A DNA stretch of 28,685 bases from Chloroflexota bacterium (GCA_021847625.1 JAJZQK010000002.1:1-28685), one strand, 5' to 3'; counted from the stretch's first letter, positions 1-8,153 are shown. Made by a program: numbers and translations. The notes: generated from the sequence alone by a model not told the origin.

Positions 1-47
1 CCCCGGGAGACGGTGCGGCACGGTGGTGCATGGGAAACTGCTCACCC

Positions 48-94
48 CTGGACCCCGCTTGGCCTCCCGCCCACGGACCTATTAAGGGGTCCAG
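48..94 (-). other. Long inverted repeat over the end of the NYN gene
   Basis: CTGGACCCC at 48-56 and GGGGTCCAG at 86-94 are perfect 9-bp inverted arms with a 29-nt loop. On the minus strand the structure starts just before the stop codon of the NYN-domain gene and ends past it. No T-run follows, so calling it a terminator is only a guess. Confidence 0.25.
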
Positions 95-573
95 TAGGGC
101 TCCCGGGGACCGCGCTGCTTCTTGGGACGGCGGGCCGGGCCTTTCTTGTTGGGGCGCGGCAGGTCCTCTTCCTCTCCCAGCGGGGGTGGGGCAGGCCGGG
201 GTTTGCGGACGCCGACCCGCACGGCCGTGCCGCCGTGGCCGGCGGCGTGCTCGCGCAGCTCCCGGTCGTCGCTCACCACTCGCACCTCGCCGGCAGCGCC
301 TGCCACCAGACGCTTGATGACCTCGTCTGCGGTCTCGCCGAAGCGTGAGTAAATGATCCTAACCCGACCCTGGCGCTCGGTGGATTGCCGGGGCTGCCCA
401 CCCTTGGCGCCGTCGAAGACCACCGTGAGGTCGTCGTCCCTCAGGGAGGGGTCGACGTTGAGGCGTGAGACGAGCGTGTTGCGCGCCAGTTCGAGACTGC
501 GTTCGGCCAGGCGAGCGTAGTCCGGGCTGCGGTAGATCACGTTATAGCCGTCAACGATGGTCTGTCTGCGCAT
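82..573 (-). CDS. YacP-like NYN domain protein (predicted RNase)
   Basis: A 163-aa protein of the NYN (PIN-like) family related to Bacillus YacP/Rae1, which are predicted or shown metal-dependent ribonucleases. The acidic metal-site residues are visible: D8 in IVDGYNVI, D54 in VVFDGA, D83 in ETADEVIKRL, and D102/D103 in VVSDDREL. The C-terminal third is low-complexity, rich in Pro, Lys and Arg, and may contact RNA. I chose the ATG at 573 because the family begins right at this beta strand; an in-frame ATG at 612 adds 13 residues without similarity. It stands alone on the minus strand, divergent from selC. The family call is firm; the RNA target is unknown. Confidence 0.85.
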   Translation of the reverse strand: MRRQTIVDGYNVIYRSPDYARLAERSLELARNTLVSRLNVDPSLRDDDLTVVFDGAKGGQPRQSTERQGRVRIIYSRFGETADEVIKRLVAGAAGEVRVVSDDRELREHAAGHGGTAVRVGVRKPRPAPPPLGEEEDLPRPNKKGPARRPKKQRGPREPYWTP

Positions 574-666
574 CCTGGGGTCAGTATAGCTAGCGGCGGC
601 TGTGCTTGTCAAAGCGTCGAGCGTGGAGCTCCCCGCGTCGCGCCGGAGCCAGCTCCGCGGCCCACG

Positions 667-695
667 TTGCCGGCGGTCTCAACGTGGACTATAAT
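667..695 (+). promoter_or_regulatory. Sigma-70-type promoter of selC
   Basis: A -35 TTGCCG (667-672) and a perfect -10 TATAAT (690-695) are separated by exactly 17 nt. Transcription should begin near 702, about 24 nt before the mature tRNA 5' end, which suits a tRNA precursor. Confidence 0.7.
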
Positions 696-725
696 GAGCG
701 GGCAAGGCAGAAGGCCTTTTCTCTT

Positions 726-822
726 GGGGGCGAAGGGGGCCCGGTGGCTCTCGCGGTCTTCAAAACCGTTGCGGGGCGATGGCATCGTCCTGGGTGGGTT
801 CGACTCCCATGCGCCTCCGCCA
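726..822 (+). tRNA. selC: tRNA-Sec (anticodon UCA), CCA encoded
   Basis: Selenocysteine tRNA, charged with serine and converted to Sec-tRNA to decode recoded UGA. The fold was drawn by hand. The acceptor arm is long (GGGGGCGA with GCGCCTCC, one A-G mismatch at the inner end). The D stem has 6 bp (735-740 with 747-752). The anticodon stem GCGGT/ACCGT carries the loop CTTCAAA, with anticodon TCA at 760-762. The large variable arm has a 7-bp stem (GGGCGAT/ATCGTCC). The T loop is TTCGACT on a 5-bp stem, followed by discriminator G and encoded CCA (820-822). The long acceptor plus T helix and 6-bp D stem separate it from tRNA-Ser and from UGA-suppressor tRNA-Trp. The selA, selB and selD genes are not in the window. 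Confidence 0.95.
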
Positions 823-862
823 CCCTGTTTACTGGATCTGGTTTCGGGTGTCCGTCACGTTT

Positions 863-880
863 CCGGGAGAGTGATCCCGG
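863..880 (+). other. Small inverted repeat after selC
   Basis: CCGGGA (863-868) and TCCCGG (875-880) form a perfect 6-bp stem with a 6-nt loop, 40 nt after the tRNA. It could end the selC transcript, but no T-run follows. Confidence 0.3.
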
Positions 881-892
881 TGGTAGTAGGCG

Positions 893-940
893 GTTATCGT
901 GGTCCACCCTCTTGACAGAACTACGGGAGAACGATAACGT
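893..940 (+). promoter_or_regulatory. Putative promoter and operator of the ABC transporter operon
   Basis: A consensus -35 TTGACA lies at 912-917, with a weak -10 TAACGT at 935-940 after 17 nt. It is framed by perfect 8-bp inverted arms, GTTATCGT at 893-900 and ACGATAAC at 931-938; the right arm overlaps the -10. This is the geometry of a dimeric repressor site. The regulator, possibly LacI or GntR type as is common for sugar ABC operons, is not in the window. Confidence 0.45.
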
Positions 941-1065
941 AGGCCTAATGTGCTCGTATCCGTTATGTATGCGGGCGCCGTTCTTTCCGGCCCTAGCACC
1001 CTCTGGCTCAGGCGATCGTGCAGCAACACGAGACGCCTCAAATCGACATAACGGGAGGTACTACT

Positions 1066-2433
1066 GTGGCAGACCGGGCGATCAATAGTGCGGTGACCCG
1101 CCGCGGCTTCCTGGTGGGGCTGGGGGTCGGCGCGGCCGGCCTGGCGCTGGCGGCGTGCGCGCAGCCAGCGGCCCCTGCGCCCACTGCGGCTCCCCAGGCG
1201 AGCGGCAAGTTCGACTGGATGCAGGCTAAGGGCAAAGAGGTTCGGTTCATCGGCCTCAAGAGCACCATCGAGGACTACTGGGAGAAATCGGTCCCCGAGT
1301 TCCAGCAGTTGACCGGCATCAACGTGAAGTTCGAGGCCTACGAGCAGGCCCAGGCCCGCCAGAAGATCGCCACCGAACTCACCGCGGGCACCGGCACGCT
1401 CGACAGCTTCCGCACCACGCGCGCCCAGGACTTCGCCCAGTACGCGAAGAACGGGTGGTTCGAAGATCTCACCCCATATTCCACCAATCCGCAGAAAGCC
1501 GCACCCGATCTGGACATGGCCGATTTCTTCGAGGGCGCGCTCAATTCGTGCAAGATCGACGGTAAAGTCATCGCCCTGCCGGTGATCAGCGGCGGCCAGT
1601 GCCTCTTCGTCAGAAAGGACCTCTTGGAGGCCAAGGGGCTGAAAGCGCCGACCAACTTCGACGAGCTGGAGCAGGTCGCCAAGGCGCTCCATAAGCCACC
1701 CGACGTGTACGGGTTCGTCAGCCGGGGGCAGAAGTCCAACGCCGTCTCGATGTTCGCGGTCTTCCTGCACAACATGGGCGTGGACTGGATGGGCAAGGAC
1801 GGCAAGTCGCCCTCCCTTAACCTCCCCGAGGCGGTCGAGGCCTATAAGTTCTACGGCGGGCTCCTCAAGGCCTACGCGCCACAGGGCATCGTCAACATGG
1901 GCAACGTGGAGCTGACTCCATTCTATCAGCAGGGCAAGGCAGCGTTGTTCCCCGACGACCTCAGCTTCCGTACGCAGTTCGAGGATCCGGCGTCCTCCAA
2001 GGTCGTCGGCAAGACGGCCTACGTCAACTTCCCGGCCGGCCCGAAGCGCAACACGCCCACCATCTATATCTACGGCCTGGCGATTTCCAGCCAGTCCAAG
2101 AACAAGGATGCCGCCTGGCTGTGGACCGAGTACCTAGCCGGCAAGCAGTATCAGATCAAGGCGATGGTGGCCGGGGTGGCGGCGGGCCGCAAGTCCGCCT
2201 GGGATGATCCGACGGCTCTCACCGCGGCTCCTAAGGACTGGGTCGAGACGGCTAAGTGGACCTTTGACAAGGGTGACGACCAGTGGGCCCCGCCGGTGAT
2301 CAGTGTACCAGAGGCCCGGGACATTGTCGGACTGCCGATAACCGTTGCCATCGAAGGGGGCGACGTCAAGGCCGCTTGCGAAAAGGCCAACAGCGACCTC
2401 ACCGCGCTCGCCAAGCGCGACGGCCTGCTCTGA
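1066..2433 (+). CDS. Sugar ABC transporter substrate-binding lipoprotein (Tat)
   Basis: A 455-aa extracellular solute-binding protein of family 1 (MalE/UgpB-like, COG1653) that captures a carbohydrate for the two permeases downstream. The N-terminus has a twin-arginine signal TRRGFLVGL (R12, R13), a hydrophobic core and the lipobox LAAC with lipidation at C31, then an Ala/Pro/Thr linker. It should therefore be exported folded and anchored to the membrane. I chose the GTG at 1066 because GGGAGGT ends 6 nt upstream; an in-frame GTG at 1018 adds 16 residues without a ribosome site. First gene of a four-gene operon with no ATPase gene, so a shared MsmK/UgpC-type ATPase elsewhere is likely. The exact sugar cannot be read from the sequence. 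Confidence 0.9.
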   Translation: MADRAINSAVTRRGFLVGLGVGAAGLALAACAQPAAPAPTAAPQASGKFDWMQAKGKEVRFIGLKSTIEDYWEKSVPEFQQLTGINVKFEAYEQAQARQKIATELTAGTGTLDSFRTTRAQDFAQYAKNGWFEDLTPYSTNPQKAAPDLDMADFFEGALNSCKIDGKVIALPVISGGQCLFVRKDLLEAKGLKAPTNFDELEQVAKALHKPPDVYGFVSRGQKSNAVSMFAVFLHNMGVDWMGKDGKSPSLNLPEAVEAYKFYGGLLKAYAPQGIVNMGNVELTPFYQQGKAALFPDDLSFRTQFEDPASSKVVGKTAYVNFPAGPKRNTPTIYIYGLAISSQSKNKDAAWLWTEYLAGKQYQIKAMVAGVAAGRKSAWDDPTALTAAPKDWVETAKWTFDKGDDQWAPPVISVPEARDIVGLPITVAIEGGDVKAACEKANSDLTALAKRDGLL

Positions 2434-2498
2434 TCGGCCGCCTGTTGGGTTACTGCCCAATACCTCCCGCCGCGCCCGCACGCGGGGACGAAAGCGAG

Positions 2499-2570
2499 GC
2501 AAGCCTGAGCGCCGACGCTGACCGTCGGCGCTCAGGTTCGGCTTGCATCTTCCCGCCCGCCTCCCGGGCG
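2499..2570 (+). promoter_or_regulatory. Intercistronic stem-loops between binding protein and permease
   Basis: CTGAGCGCCGACG (2505-2517) pairs perfectly over 13 bp with 2523-2535 around a 5-nt loop. It is extended by GCAAGC/GCTTGC (2499-2504, 2541-2546). A second hairpin CGCCCG/CGGGCG follows at 2554-2570. Known binding-protein operons such as malE-malF use such hairpins to protect upstream mRNA or limit read-through, so that binding protein exceeds permease. I infer the same role here. Confidence 0.7.
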
Positions 2571-2604
2571 TCGAGCAGGGCTGCGAGCTCTCAAGGAGGT
2601 TCGC

Positions 2605-3540
2605 TTGCAAGCTGAGCGCAGTCTGGCCTCAGACCGAAAGCGCCCTAGCTCCGGACTAGTCGACTTCCTCGACCGTCACGCCCGCTGGGTGCTGCCTGCG
2701 CCCGCGGCGATCGCCATTGTGCTCCTCTGCGTCTTTCCGGTGGCGTATACGCTCTACATGAGTTTCCACGACTGGTCGGGGTCCCGGCTTTTGGCGCCCC
2801 AATTCGTCGGTCTGAAGAATTACCTGGACATCTTCCTAACGGACGATCGCTTTCACGAATCACTGGTGCGGACGGCGATCTTCACGACCGGGGCGCTGGC
2901 TCTCCAGCTTGTTCTCGGGCTGGCGCTCTCGCTGTTGTTCAACCGCGAGTTCTTTGGCCGAGGGCTGCTGCGGACGCTGTACTTGCTGCCTTTCGTCGCC
3001 ACTCCCGCGGCCATAGCCCTGATCTGGATGATGATGTATAGCCCGCCGGTGGGGGTGCTGAACTACCTGTTGAGCCTAATCGGCGTGTCCGGTCAGGAAT
3101 GGGCCTACGGTCAATCGCAAGCCCTGTGGGCGTTGCTCATAGTAGACACCTGGGAGTACACACCGGTAATTATGCTGATCTGTCTGGCGGGTTTAGCGGC
3201 GCTGCCGTCCGATCCCTACGAGTCGGCGCAGATAGACGGCGCCAACAGCTGGCAGCAGTTCTGGTACATCACCCTACCGCTACTCCGACCGACGATCGCC
3301 GTCGCGGCCCTCTTTCGGGCGATCGACGCCATCAAGACGTTTGACATCATCTACGTGATGACTCAGGGTGGGCCCGGCTATGCCTCGGAGACGTTGAATA
3401 TCTACGTCTTCTTCTCCGCTTTCCAGTACTTACGCTTTGGTTACTCTTCGGCGCTGCTGGTCATCTTCTTCACGATCATCTTGGCGGTCTGCCTTGTTAT
3501 CATCAAGCTCCGCCGGGGGGCGCAAACGGCCAATGAGTGA
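2605..3540 (+). CDS. Sugar ABC transporter permease, MalF/UgpA type
   Basis: A 311-aa inner-membrane permease of the binding-protein-dependent transport family (COG1175). A cytoplasmic N-terminus is followed by a membrane segment near residues 28-50 and about five more helices. The EAA coupling loop, which contacts the ATPase, is recognisable near residues 205-225 (YESAQIDGANSWQQFWYITL, here with S for the second A). The start is TTG at 2605 behind AAGGAGG (2593-2599). It pairs with the next permease as a heterodimer: its gene end overlaps the next start by 8 nt, implying translational coupling. No defect is seen. Confidence 0.9.
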   Translation: MQAERSLASDRKRPSSGLVDFLDRHARWVLPAPAAIAIVLLCVFPVAYTLYMSFHDWSGSRLLAPQFVGLKNYLDIFLTDDRFHESLVRTAIFTTGALALQLVLGLALSLLFNREFFGRGLLRTLYLLPFVATPAAIALIWMMMYSPPVGVLNYLLSLIGVSGQEWAYGQSQALWALLIVDTWEYTPVIMLICLAGLAALPSDPYESAQIDGANSWQQFWYITLPLLRPTIAVAALFRAIDAIKTFDIIYVMTQGGPGYASETLNIYVFFSAFQYLRFGYSSALLVIFFTIILAVCLVIIKLRRGAQTANE

Positions 3541-4402
3541 GTCAACCGGCGTACTGCTGACACACCGAACTCGTCCATTGTCGCGAAAGGTCCGCAAGGT
3601 TAGCCTTAAAGTCCTTTTCTACATCAGCCTGGCGCTGATCAGCGTTCCCGTTCTGTTCGTCTTCTACTGGATGGTCCTTACCTCGTTCAAAGACGGGACG
3701 CAGGCGACCGCCTTCCCGCCGCTCTTCTTGTTCCAGGCGACCCTCAAGAACTATCAGGATGTCATAGGCAAGACGCCGCTGCTTACGTACGTCTTCAACA
3801 GCCTAGTGGTCGCTCTGGGCGCCACCGGCCTAGGACTAGTCCTCGGTCTGCCGGCGGCCTACTCTGTCGCCAAGTTCAGCCAGGGCAAATTGGCCATCGT
3901 CGTGCTCATCGCCAGGATGGCGCCGGGCGTCAGTTATCTTATCCCGTGGTTCATCCTCTTTAGCCGTATCGGCCTGGTCGACACTTATGCGGCGCTGATC
4001 CTCACTCACCTGATCCTGACCCTGCCGATGACGATGTGGATAATGATCCCCTTCTTCGAGGATCTGCCGCACGAGATCGAGGAAGCGGCGCTGATCGATG
4101 GCTGCACGTGGTACGGTATCTTCTGGCGCGTAGCGGTCCCGCTCACCGTGCCCGGGATCGTGGCCTCAGCGATTCTAAGCATCATCTTCTCCTGGAACAA
4201 CTTCGCCTTCGCCCTTATACTGGGAGGCGACCGCACGCGCACGGTGCCGGTAGCCGTCTTCTCGTTTATGACCTTCGAGGGTGTCAACTGGGGCGGCGTC
4301 GCGGCCGCCGCCACGCTGATCTGTGTGCCGGTCATCCTGCTGGCGCTGGTTATCCAGCGCTACCTCGTCGCCGGTCTGACTCTGGGTTCGATAAAGGGGT
4401 AG
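3533..4402 (+). CDS. Sugar ABC transporter permease, MalG/UgpE type
   Basis: A 289-aa second permease (COG0395) with six predicted membrane segments. The EAA loop lies at about residues 182-201 (EEAALIDGCTWYGIFWRVAV). The ATG at 3533 overlaps the stop of the upstream permease (ATGAGTGA). A longer open frame from 3437 only shadows the end of that gene. Together with the upstream permease it should form the transmembrane channel. The UroD-family gene starts 4 nt after its stop, so the products are almost certainly co-transcribed. Confidence 0.9.
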   Translation: MSESTGVLLTHRTRPLSRKVRKVSLKVLFYISLALISVPVLFVFYWMVLTSFKDGTQATAFPPLFLFQATLKNYQDVIGKTPLLTYVFNSLVVALGATGLGLVLGLPAAYSVAKFSQGKLAIVVLIARMAPGVSYLIPWFILFSRIGLVDTYAALILTHLILTLPMTMWIMIPFFEDLPHEIEEAALIDGCTWYGIFWRVAVPLTVPGIVASAILSIIFSWNNFAFALILGGDRTRTVPVAVFSFMTFEGVNWGGVAAAATLICVPVILLALVIQRYLVAGLTLGSIKG

Positions 4403-4406
4403 ACAT

Positions 4407-5552
4407 ATGCGCGCTCGCGATAGGCTATTGGCAGCGCTGAACCACCAGGAACCAGACCGGGTGCCCATCGATCTGGGCGCCGGCTTGGCCTGCTCGATCA
4501 ACGTGCACGCCTACGACCAGCTTAAGCGGTACCTTGGCCTCGACACTCCAACCGCAGTCGCCAGCCGCTTCTCGCAAACAGCAGATGTGGAAGAAGTGGT
4601 CCTGCGGCAGTTTGGCGTCGACGCGCGTCAGCTGAGGGCCGGCGTCATCGGCACCGGCGAGGCGTCGACCTGGGCCGAAGCGTGGGAGGGCCTAAGAGAC
4701 GACTGGGCCGTGGTCTGGGCCAAACCCGCCTGCGGGCAGCCTTACGAGGTGGATTCGCCTCTGCGTCGCGGGGAACCGACGATCGCCGACATCGCCCGCT
4801 ACCCATGGCCCGACCCGAACGACCCGTTCCTGGTCGCCGGCCTACGCGAGAGGGCGGCGGCCCTGCGTGAACAAACCGACTATGCCCTCGTGCTCAGCCT
4901 CTCCTATTTCCCTTTCACCGAATCCCACGAGATCCGCGGACTGGATAACTGGCTGATGGACCTGGCCGGCGACCGGCGCTTCGCCGAGGCCCTGATCGAC
5001 GCCGTCACCGACGTGATCGTGGCTCGCCTGCAGCGCGTGCTGAGGGAGGTGGGCGACCTCGTAGACGTGATCTGCTGGGGTGACGACGTCTCAATTCAGC
5101 AGGGGCCGATGATCAGCCTGGAGATGTTCCGCCAGGTCGTCAAGCCCCGCTATCGGCGAGTGATGGCGGCGCTCCGACAGGCCACGACCGCCAAGGTCTA
5201 CTTTCACAGCTGCGGATCGGTGTACTGGCTGATCCCCGAGCTTATCGACCTAGGGGTCGATGTTCTCAACCCTATACAGGTCAGCGCCGCCAACATGGAC
5301 GACACCGCTCGCCTGAAGCGGGAGTTCGGCCAGGACATCTGCTTCTGGGGGGGCGGCTGCAACTCGCAGTCGGTGCTGCCGTTCGGCACCGCGGCGGATG
5401 TGCGCGAAGAAGTGCGCCGCCGCATCGGCGACCTGGCGCCGGGCGGTGGCTTCATCTTCGCCCCAGTGCATACCATCCAGGCGGAGGTCCCGCCAGCGAA
5501 CATCGTGGCGCTGTACGAGGCCGCGTTGGAGTCCGGCCAATACCTTCATTGA
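4407..5552 (+). CDS. UroD-family protein, MtaA-like methyltransferase fold
   Basis: A 381-aa member of the uroporphyrinogen decarboxylase superfamily (COG0407). It keeps H267 and C269 in FHSCGS and C318 in WGGGCNS, the His-x-Cys plus distal Cys pattern that binds zinc in MtaA/MtbA-type corrinoid methyltransferases. True UroD does not need this pattern, so methyl transfer is more likely than haem synthesis. The ATG at 4407 follows AAGGGGT. As the last gene of a sugar-transport operon with no corrinoid protein beside it, its substrate is open. Operons of this type are common in Chloroflexota and their role is poorly defined. Family firm, reaction inferred. Confidence 0.8.
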   Translation: MRARDRLLAALNHQEPDRVPIDLGAGLACSINVHAYDQLKRYLGLDTPTAVASRFSQTADVEEVVLRQFGVDARQLRAGVIGTGEASTWAEAWEGLRDDWAVVWAKPACGQPYEVDSPLRRGEPTIADIARYPWPDPNDPFLVAGLRERAAALREQTDYALVLSLSYFPFTESHEIRGLDNWLMDLAGDRRFAEALIDAVTDVIVARLQRVLREVGDLVDVICWGDDVSIQQGPMISLEMFRQVVKPRYRRVMAALRQATTAKVYFHSCGSVYWLIPELIDLGVDVLNPIQVSAANMDDTARLKREFGQDICFWGGGCNSQSVLPFGTAADVREEVRRRIGDLAPGGGFIFAPVHTIQAEVPPANIVALYEAALESGQYLH

Positions 5553-5790
5553 ACAGAGTGAACGGCGGGCCGGCCCCTGGACGAGATGAGCGGCCACCCT
5601 TTTGGACGGAGAAGTACCTGCCGGCAGAGCTGCGCCGGCCTTGGTCGAGATTGTGCAGAAGTCCCGAACTGTCCACTATCCTGGACTGTGCCGTAGCGAG
5701 ACAGGGAGAGGGCAGTCTCGGCTGTGGGTGGGGATTACCGGTGACGCGCCTGCCGGAAGGTGGCGGGAACGGCTGCTTGGCTAAGGCCGG
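5553..5790. other. Intergenic region between convergent genes
   Basis: 238 bp between the ends of the UroD-family gene (plus) and the radical SAM gene (minus). Open frames here have no recognisable domain and no ribosome site. I saw no T-tailed terminator. Confidence 0.4.
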
Positions 5791-7062
5791 CTATGCCTCC
5801 ACCAGGCTCCTGCGGAACGCGAGGTTGAGACCCCACAGATAGGGCAGGTGGCGACGCCATAGGCCCAGCCGGCGCAAGGTGGACGGAAGGGAGTAGAACT
5901 CCCGCCAGGACCAGTCCACGCCCTCTTTGAGTCGCTCCGGCGCCATGCCCTTGGGCCGAAAGACCACGTCGCGCGCGTTGTAGTTGCCCCAGTCCCGGTC
6001 GATTATCCGCCCGGCCGCGTCCATCTGGCTGTACAAAGGCGTGCCCGGAAACGGGGTGAGGACGGCAAACTGGGCCAGTTCCAAACGTACCTGCCGGGCG
6101 AAGTCCAAGGTACGCTCGAAAACCGACTCATCGTCCTCATCCAGGCCAAACATGAAGGCCCCCTCGACGGCTATGCCGTGGTCGTGCAGGCGCTTGATGG
6201 CAGCCTCATAGCGTGAGACGATGTTGATGGGCTTGCCCAGTGAGGTGAGGGCGGCAGGGTTGATCGACTCCAAGCCGACGAACATGCCGATGCAGCCGCT
6301 GCGCTCCGCCAGAGTCAGTAGTTCTTCGTCCTCGGCCATTGTGAGGGAGCCCTGGCTCATCCAGCGTATCCTGAGTGGGATGAGGGCGCGAAACAGTTCC
6401 TTGGCCCGGCGAGTATTGCCGACGACGTTGTCGTCCAAGAAGCCCACCAAGCGCGAGCCCATCCCGGCCACTTCGTCCACGACGTCGGGCACTGGCCGGA
6501 AGCGGTAGGTGTGGCCGAAGAACTGGGTCACCGAGCAGAAGTTGCAGCGAAAGGGGCACCCGCGGGTGGTTTGGGTGGCCGTGGTCAACCAGAAGCCCCG
6601 GGAGGGGAAGAGCTCGCGCCGCGGACGAACCCAGTGGGCGAGGTCCGGCCTGGCGTCCGCCCTGTAGACCGGCCGCAGACTCCCTACCAGCAGGTCCGAG
6701 ACGACCTGCGGCCAGAGGTTCTCGGCCTCGCCCACGACGACGGAGTCGGCATGCTGGGCCGCCTCCTCGGGCAGCGCGGTGGCGTGGATGCCCCCCAGCA
6801 CGACCTTGCGCCCCTGAGCGCGGAAACGATCGGCCATGGCGTAGGCTCGGGGTGCCAGACCGGTCAGTAGCGTGATGCCAACCAGGTCGGCTGGATAGTC
6901 GTAGTCCACGCGCTCGAAGTTCTGATCGAGGATGCGCACCTCCCAGTCGGGCGGCGTCAGCGCGGCTAGGATGCCGAGGCTTAGTGGCGGTAGGAAGGAG
7001 AAACCTGAGTTGCGGTTGAGCTCGGGGTCGATCCAGGAGGGTGCAATGAGCAGCAATTTCAT
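5791..7062 (-). CDS. B12-binding domain radical SAM protein
   Basis: A 423-aa enzyme with an N-terminal cobalamin-binding-type Rossmann domain (about residues 1-140; the start MKLLLIAPSW and the segment VVVGEAENLW are typical). A radical SAM core follows, with the cluster motif C169-x3-C173-x2-C176 (GCPFRCNFC). The C-terminal part resembles BchE/HpnJ-like B12 radical SAM enzymes, which carry out methyl transfers or cyclisations on lipids, cofactors or other metabolites. The classic DxHxxG cobalamin motif is not obvious, so B12 binding may be structural or lost. I chose the ATG at 7062 because the family begins here; the open frame runs 24 codons further upstream without similarity. The substrate cannot be assigned. 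Confidence 0.85.
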   Translation of the reverse strand: MKLLLIAPSWIDPELNRNSGFSFLPPLSLGILAALTPPDWEVRILDQNFERVDYDYPADLVGITLLTGLAPRAYAMADRFRAQGRKVVLGGIHATALPEEAAQHADSVVVGEAENLWPQVVSDLLVGSLRPVYRADARPDLAHWVRPRRELFPSRGFWLTTATQTTRGCPFRCNFCSVTQFFGHTYRFRPVPDVVDEVAGMGSRLVGFLDDNVVGNTRRAKELFRALIPLRIRWMSQGSLTMAEDEELLTLAERSGCIGMFVGLESINPAALTSLGKPINIVSRYEAAIKRLHDHGIAVEGAFMFGLDEDDESVFERTLDFARQVRLELAQFAVLTPFPGTPLYSQMDAAGRIIDRDWGNYNARDVVFRPKGMAPERLKEGVDWSWREFYSLPSTLRRLGLWRRHLPYLWGLNLAFRRSLVEA

Positions 7063-7229
7063 ACCGCGTCTCCCAGTGACAACTTGGCGTGCGCATGCTG
7101 CCACCGTACGTCGCGGCAGGACACGGCAAGCCAACGGCGATGGCGCACGCTTGCATGAATTGGAGGTAATCTAGCCCCATTCATTTGGGCAGGCAATGTT
7201 CATGCGCCGCCGCCAACGGTTCGGTCTGA

Positions 7230-7247
7230 GGGGGCCTCACGGCCCCC
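7230..7247 (-). terminator. GC hairpin downstream of the OsmC gene
   Basis: GGGGGCC-TCAC-GGCCCCC forms a perfect 7-bp stem with a tetraloop, about 50 nt past the OsmC stop. It probably ends that transcript before the radical SAM gene. There is no T-run on the minus strand, so strength is uncertain. Confidence 0.45.
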
Positions 7248-7298
7248 CGTTTGCGTGCGAGTTGAGGCTGTGTTGGCTTCGCGCGGCGCCGTCTCGCG

Positions 7299-7745
7299 TC
7301 ACGCGTTTTCGAGCTTCGCCTGCACCCGAATCTCTACGTTGTTGCGCAGCGCGTTGGAGACCGGGCAACCCTTCTCACCCGCCTCGGCAAGACGAGCAAA
7401 CTCGGCCTGGTCCAGGCCGGGCACGACGCCGCTCACGTTCAGGTCCATTGCACTTATCTTGATGCCGCCCTCGACGCGTTCCAGGGAGCAGACGGCGTTG
7501 ATGTGCAGCCGGGTTGGCGCGTGGCCCGCCTTGTCCATGGTGTTCGAAAAGGCCATCGCGTAACAGGCGGCGTGAGCGGCGGCGATCAGCTCCTCAGGGC
7601 TCGTCTTGCCGTCGGGACGCTCGGTTCGCGCAGCCCAGGTAACCGGTGCCTCCTTCAGAACTCCGGTGCCCGTCGTTACCTTGCCGTTGCCGTGGATTAG
7701 GTTGCCTTCCCACGTGACCTCGGCTCTCCTCTGCGTTAGTGGCAT
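7299..7745 (-). CDS. osmC: OsmC family peroxiredoxin
   Basis: A 148-aa OsmC/Ohr-family protein. The two redox cysteines are present: C61 in HAACYAM, the peroxidatic Cys, and C127 in GCPVSNAL, the resolving Cys. The upstream SPEELIAAAHAAC segment with E52 is characteristic. These enzymes reduce organic hydroperoxides in the cytoplasm, usually with lipoyl or thiol donors. Length and motif layout fit OsmC rather than Ohr. The ATG at 7745 is preceded on the minus strand by GGAGGG at good spacing, and an extended -10 lies about 70 nt upstream. Monocistronic by appearance. Inducing stress is not shown by the sequence. Confidence 0.9.
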   Translation of the reverse strand: MPLTQRRAEVTWEGNLIHGNGKVTTGTGVLKEAPVTWAARTERPDGKTSPEELIAAAHAACYAMAFSNTMDKAGHAPTRLHINAVCSLERVEGGIKISAMDLNVSGVVPGLDQAEFARLAEAGEKGCPVSNALRNNVEIRVQAKLENA

Positions 7746-7814
7746 CGACTATCCCTCCTCTATTGTTGTGCGCCTAGGCGCGGGCGTGTATCGGACACTT
7801 ACCCTTCAACTACT

Positions 7815-7823
7815 AGTATAGCA
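7815..7823 (-). promoter_or_regulatory. Extended -10 promoter of the OsmC gene
   Basis: The minus strand reads TGCTATACT, an extended -10 (TGn plus TATACT), with no clear -35. It would give a leader of about 60 nt. Extended -10 elements can replace a -35 box. Confidence 0.5.
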
Positions 7824-8024
7824 ATCAATAGATGATCTCTGCGGCGACGGAGACGGCCACGCCCTCCAACCAGCGCCGCTTAATCACTAGCCTTTCCGCG
7901 CAGACTGGGCATTCGTGCCGCTGCTGGTGACGAGGAGGCCAGTGGCCCTGCGCCTGGGCAATCGCAAGAGGGGTTGGTTTGATTGCAGTATGGCCAGTGC
8001 TTGAGTAAGCGAGGGCAAACTGCT

Positions 8025-8153
8025 ATGTTAGGAGATAGTGAACTGGTCTACATTGTGAGGAATCAGGCCGGCGTCGAGCCGGCTCTGGCCAACTCCCAGC
8101 CCAATCCTATTCTCTCCTATCTGAGGAGGCGGCAACGCCGGCTGGCGGACTGA
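8025..8153 (+). CDS. Possible 42-aa small protein
   Basis: An ATG at 8025 opens 42 codons (start MLGDSELVYI, end RRRQRRLAD) to a TGA. The composition looks protein-like, with an acidic/hydrophobic start and a basic C-terminal helix. GAGGG lies about 9 nt upstream. It converges with, and overlaps the end of, the MscS gene by 47 nt. I recognise no family and it may be chance. The rest of the 7824-8106 gap shows nothing else convincing. Confidence 0.25.
   Translation: MLGDSELVYIVRNQAGVEPALANSQPNPILSYLRRRQRRLAD

Noticed and set aside
726..822. tRNA-Ser or a UGA-suppressing tRNA-Trp
   Set aside because: The UCA anticodon with long acceptor, 6-bp D stem and 7-bp variable stem fits tRNA-Sec only.
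829..1770. 313-codon minus-strand frame over the binding protein gene
   Set aside because: Antisense to a gene with a clear Tat signal, lipobox and ribosome site.
6206..7180. 324-codon minus-strand frame inside the radical SAM gene
   Set aside because: Frame-shifted shadow of the radical SAM gene; Arg/Pro-rich without motifs.
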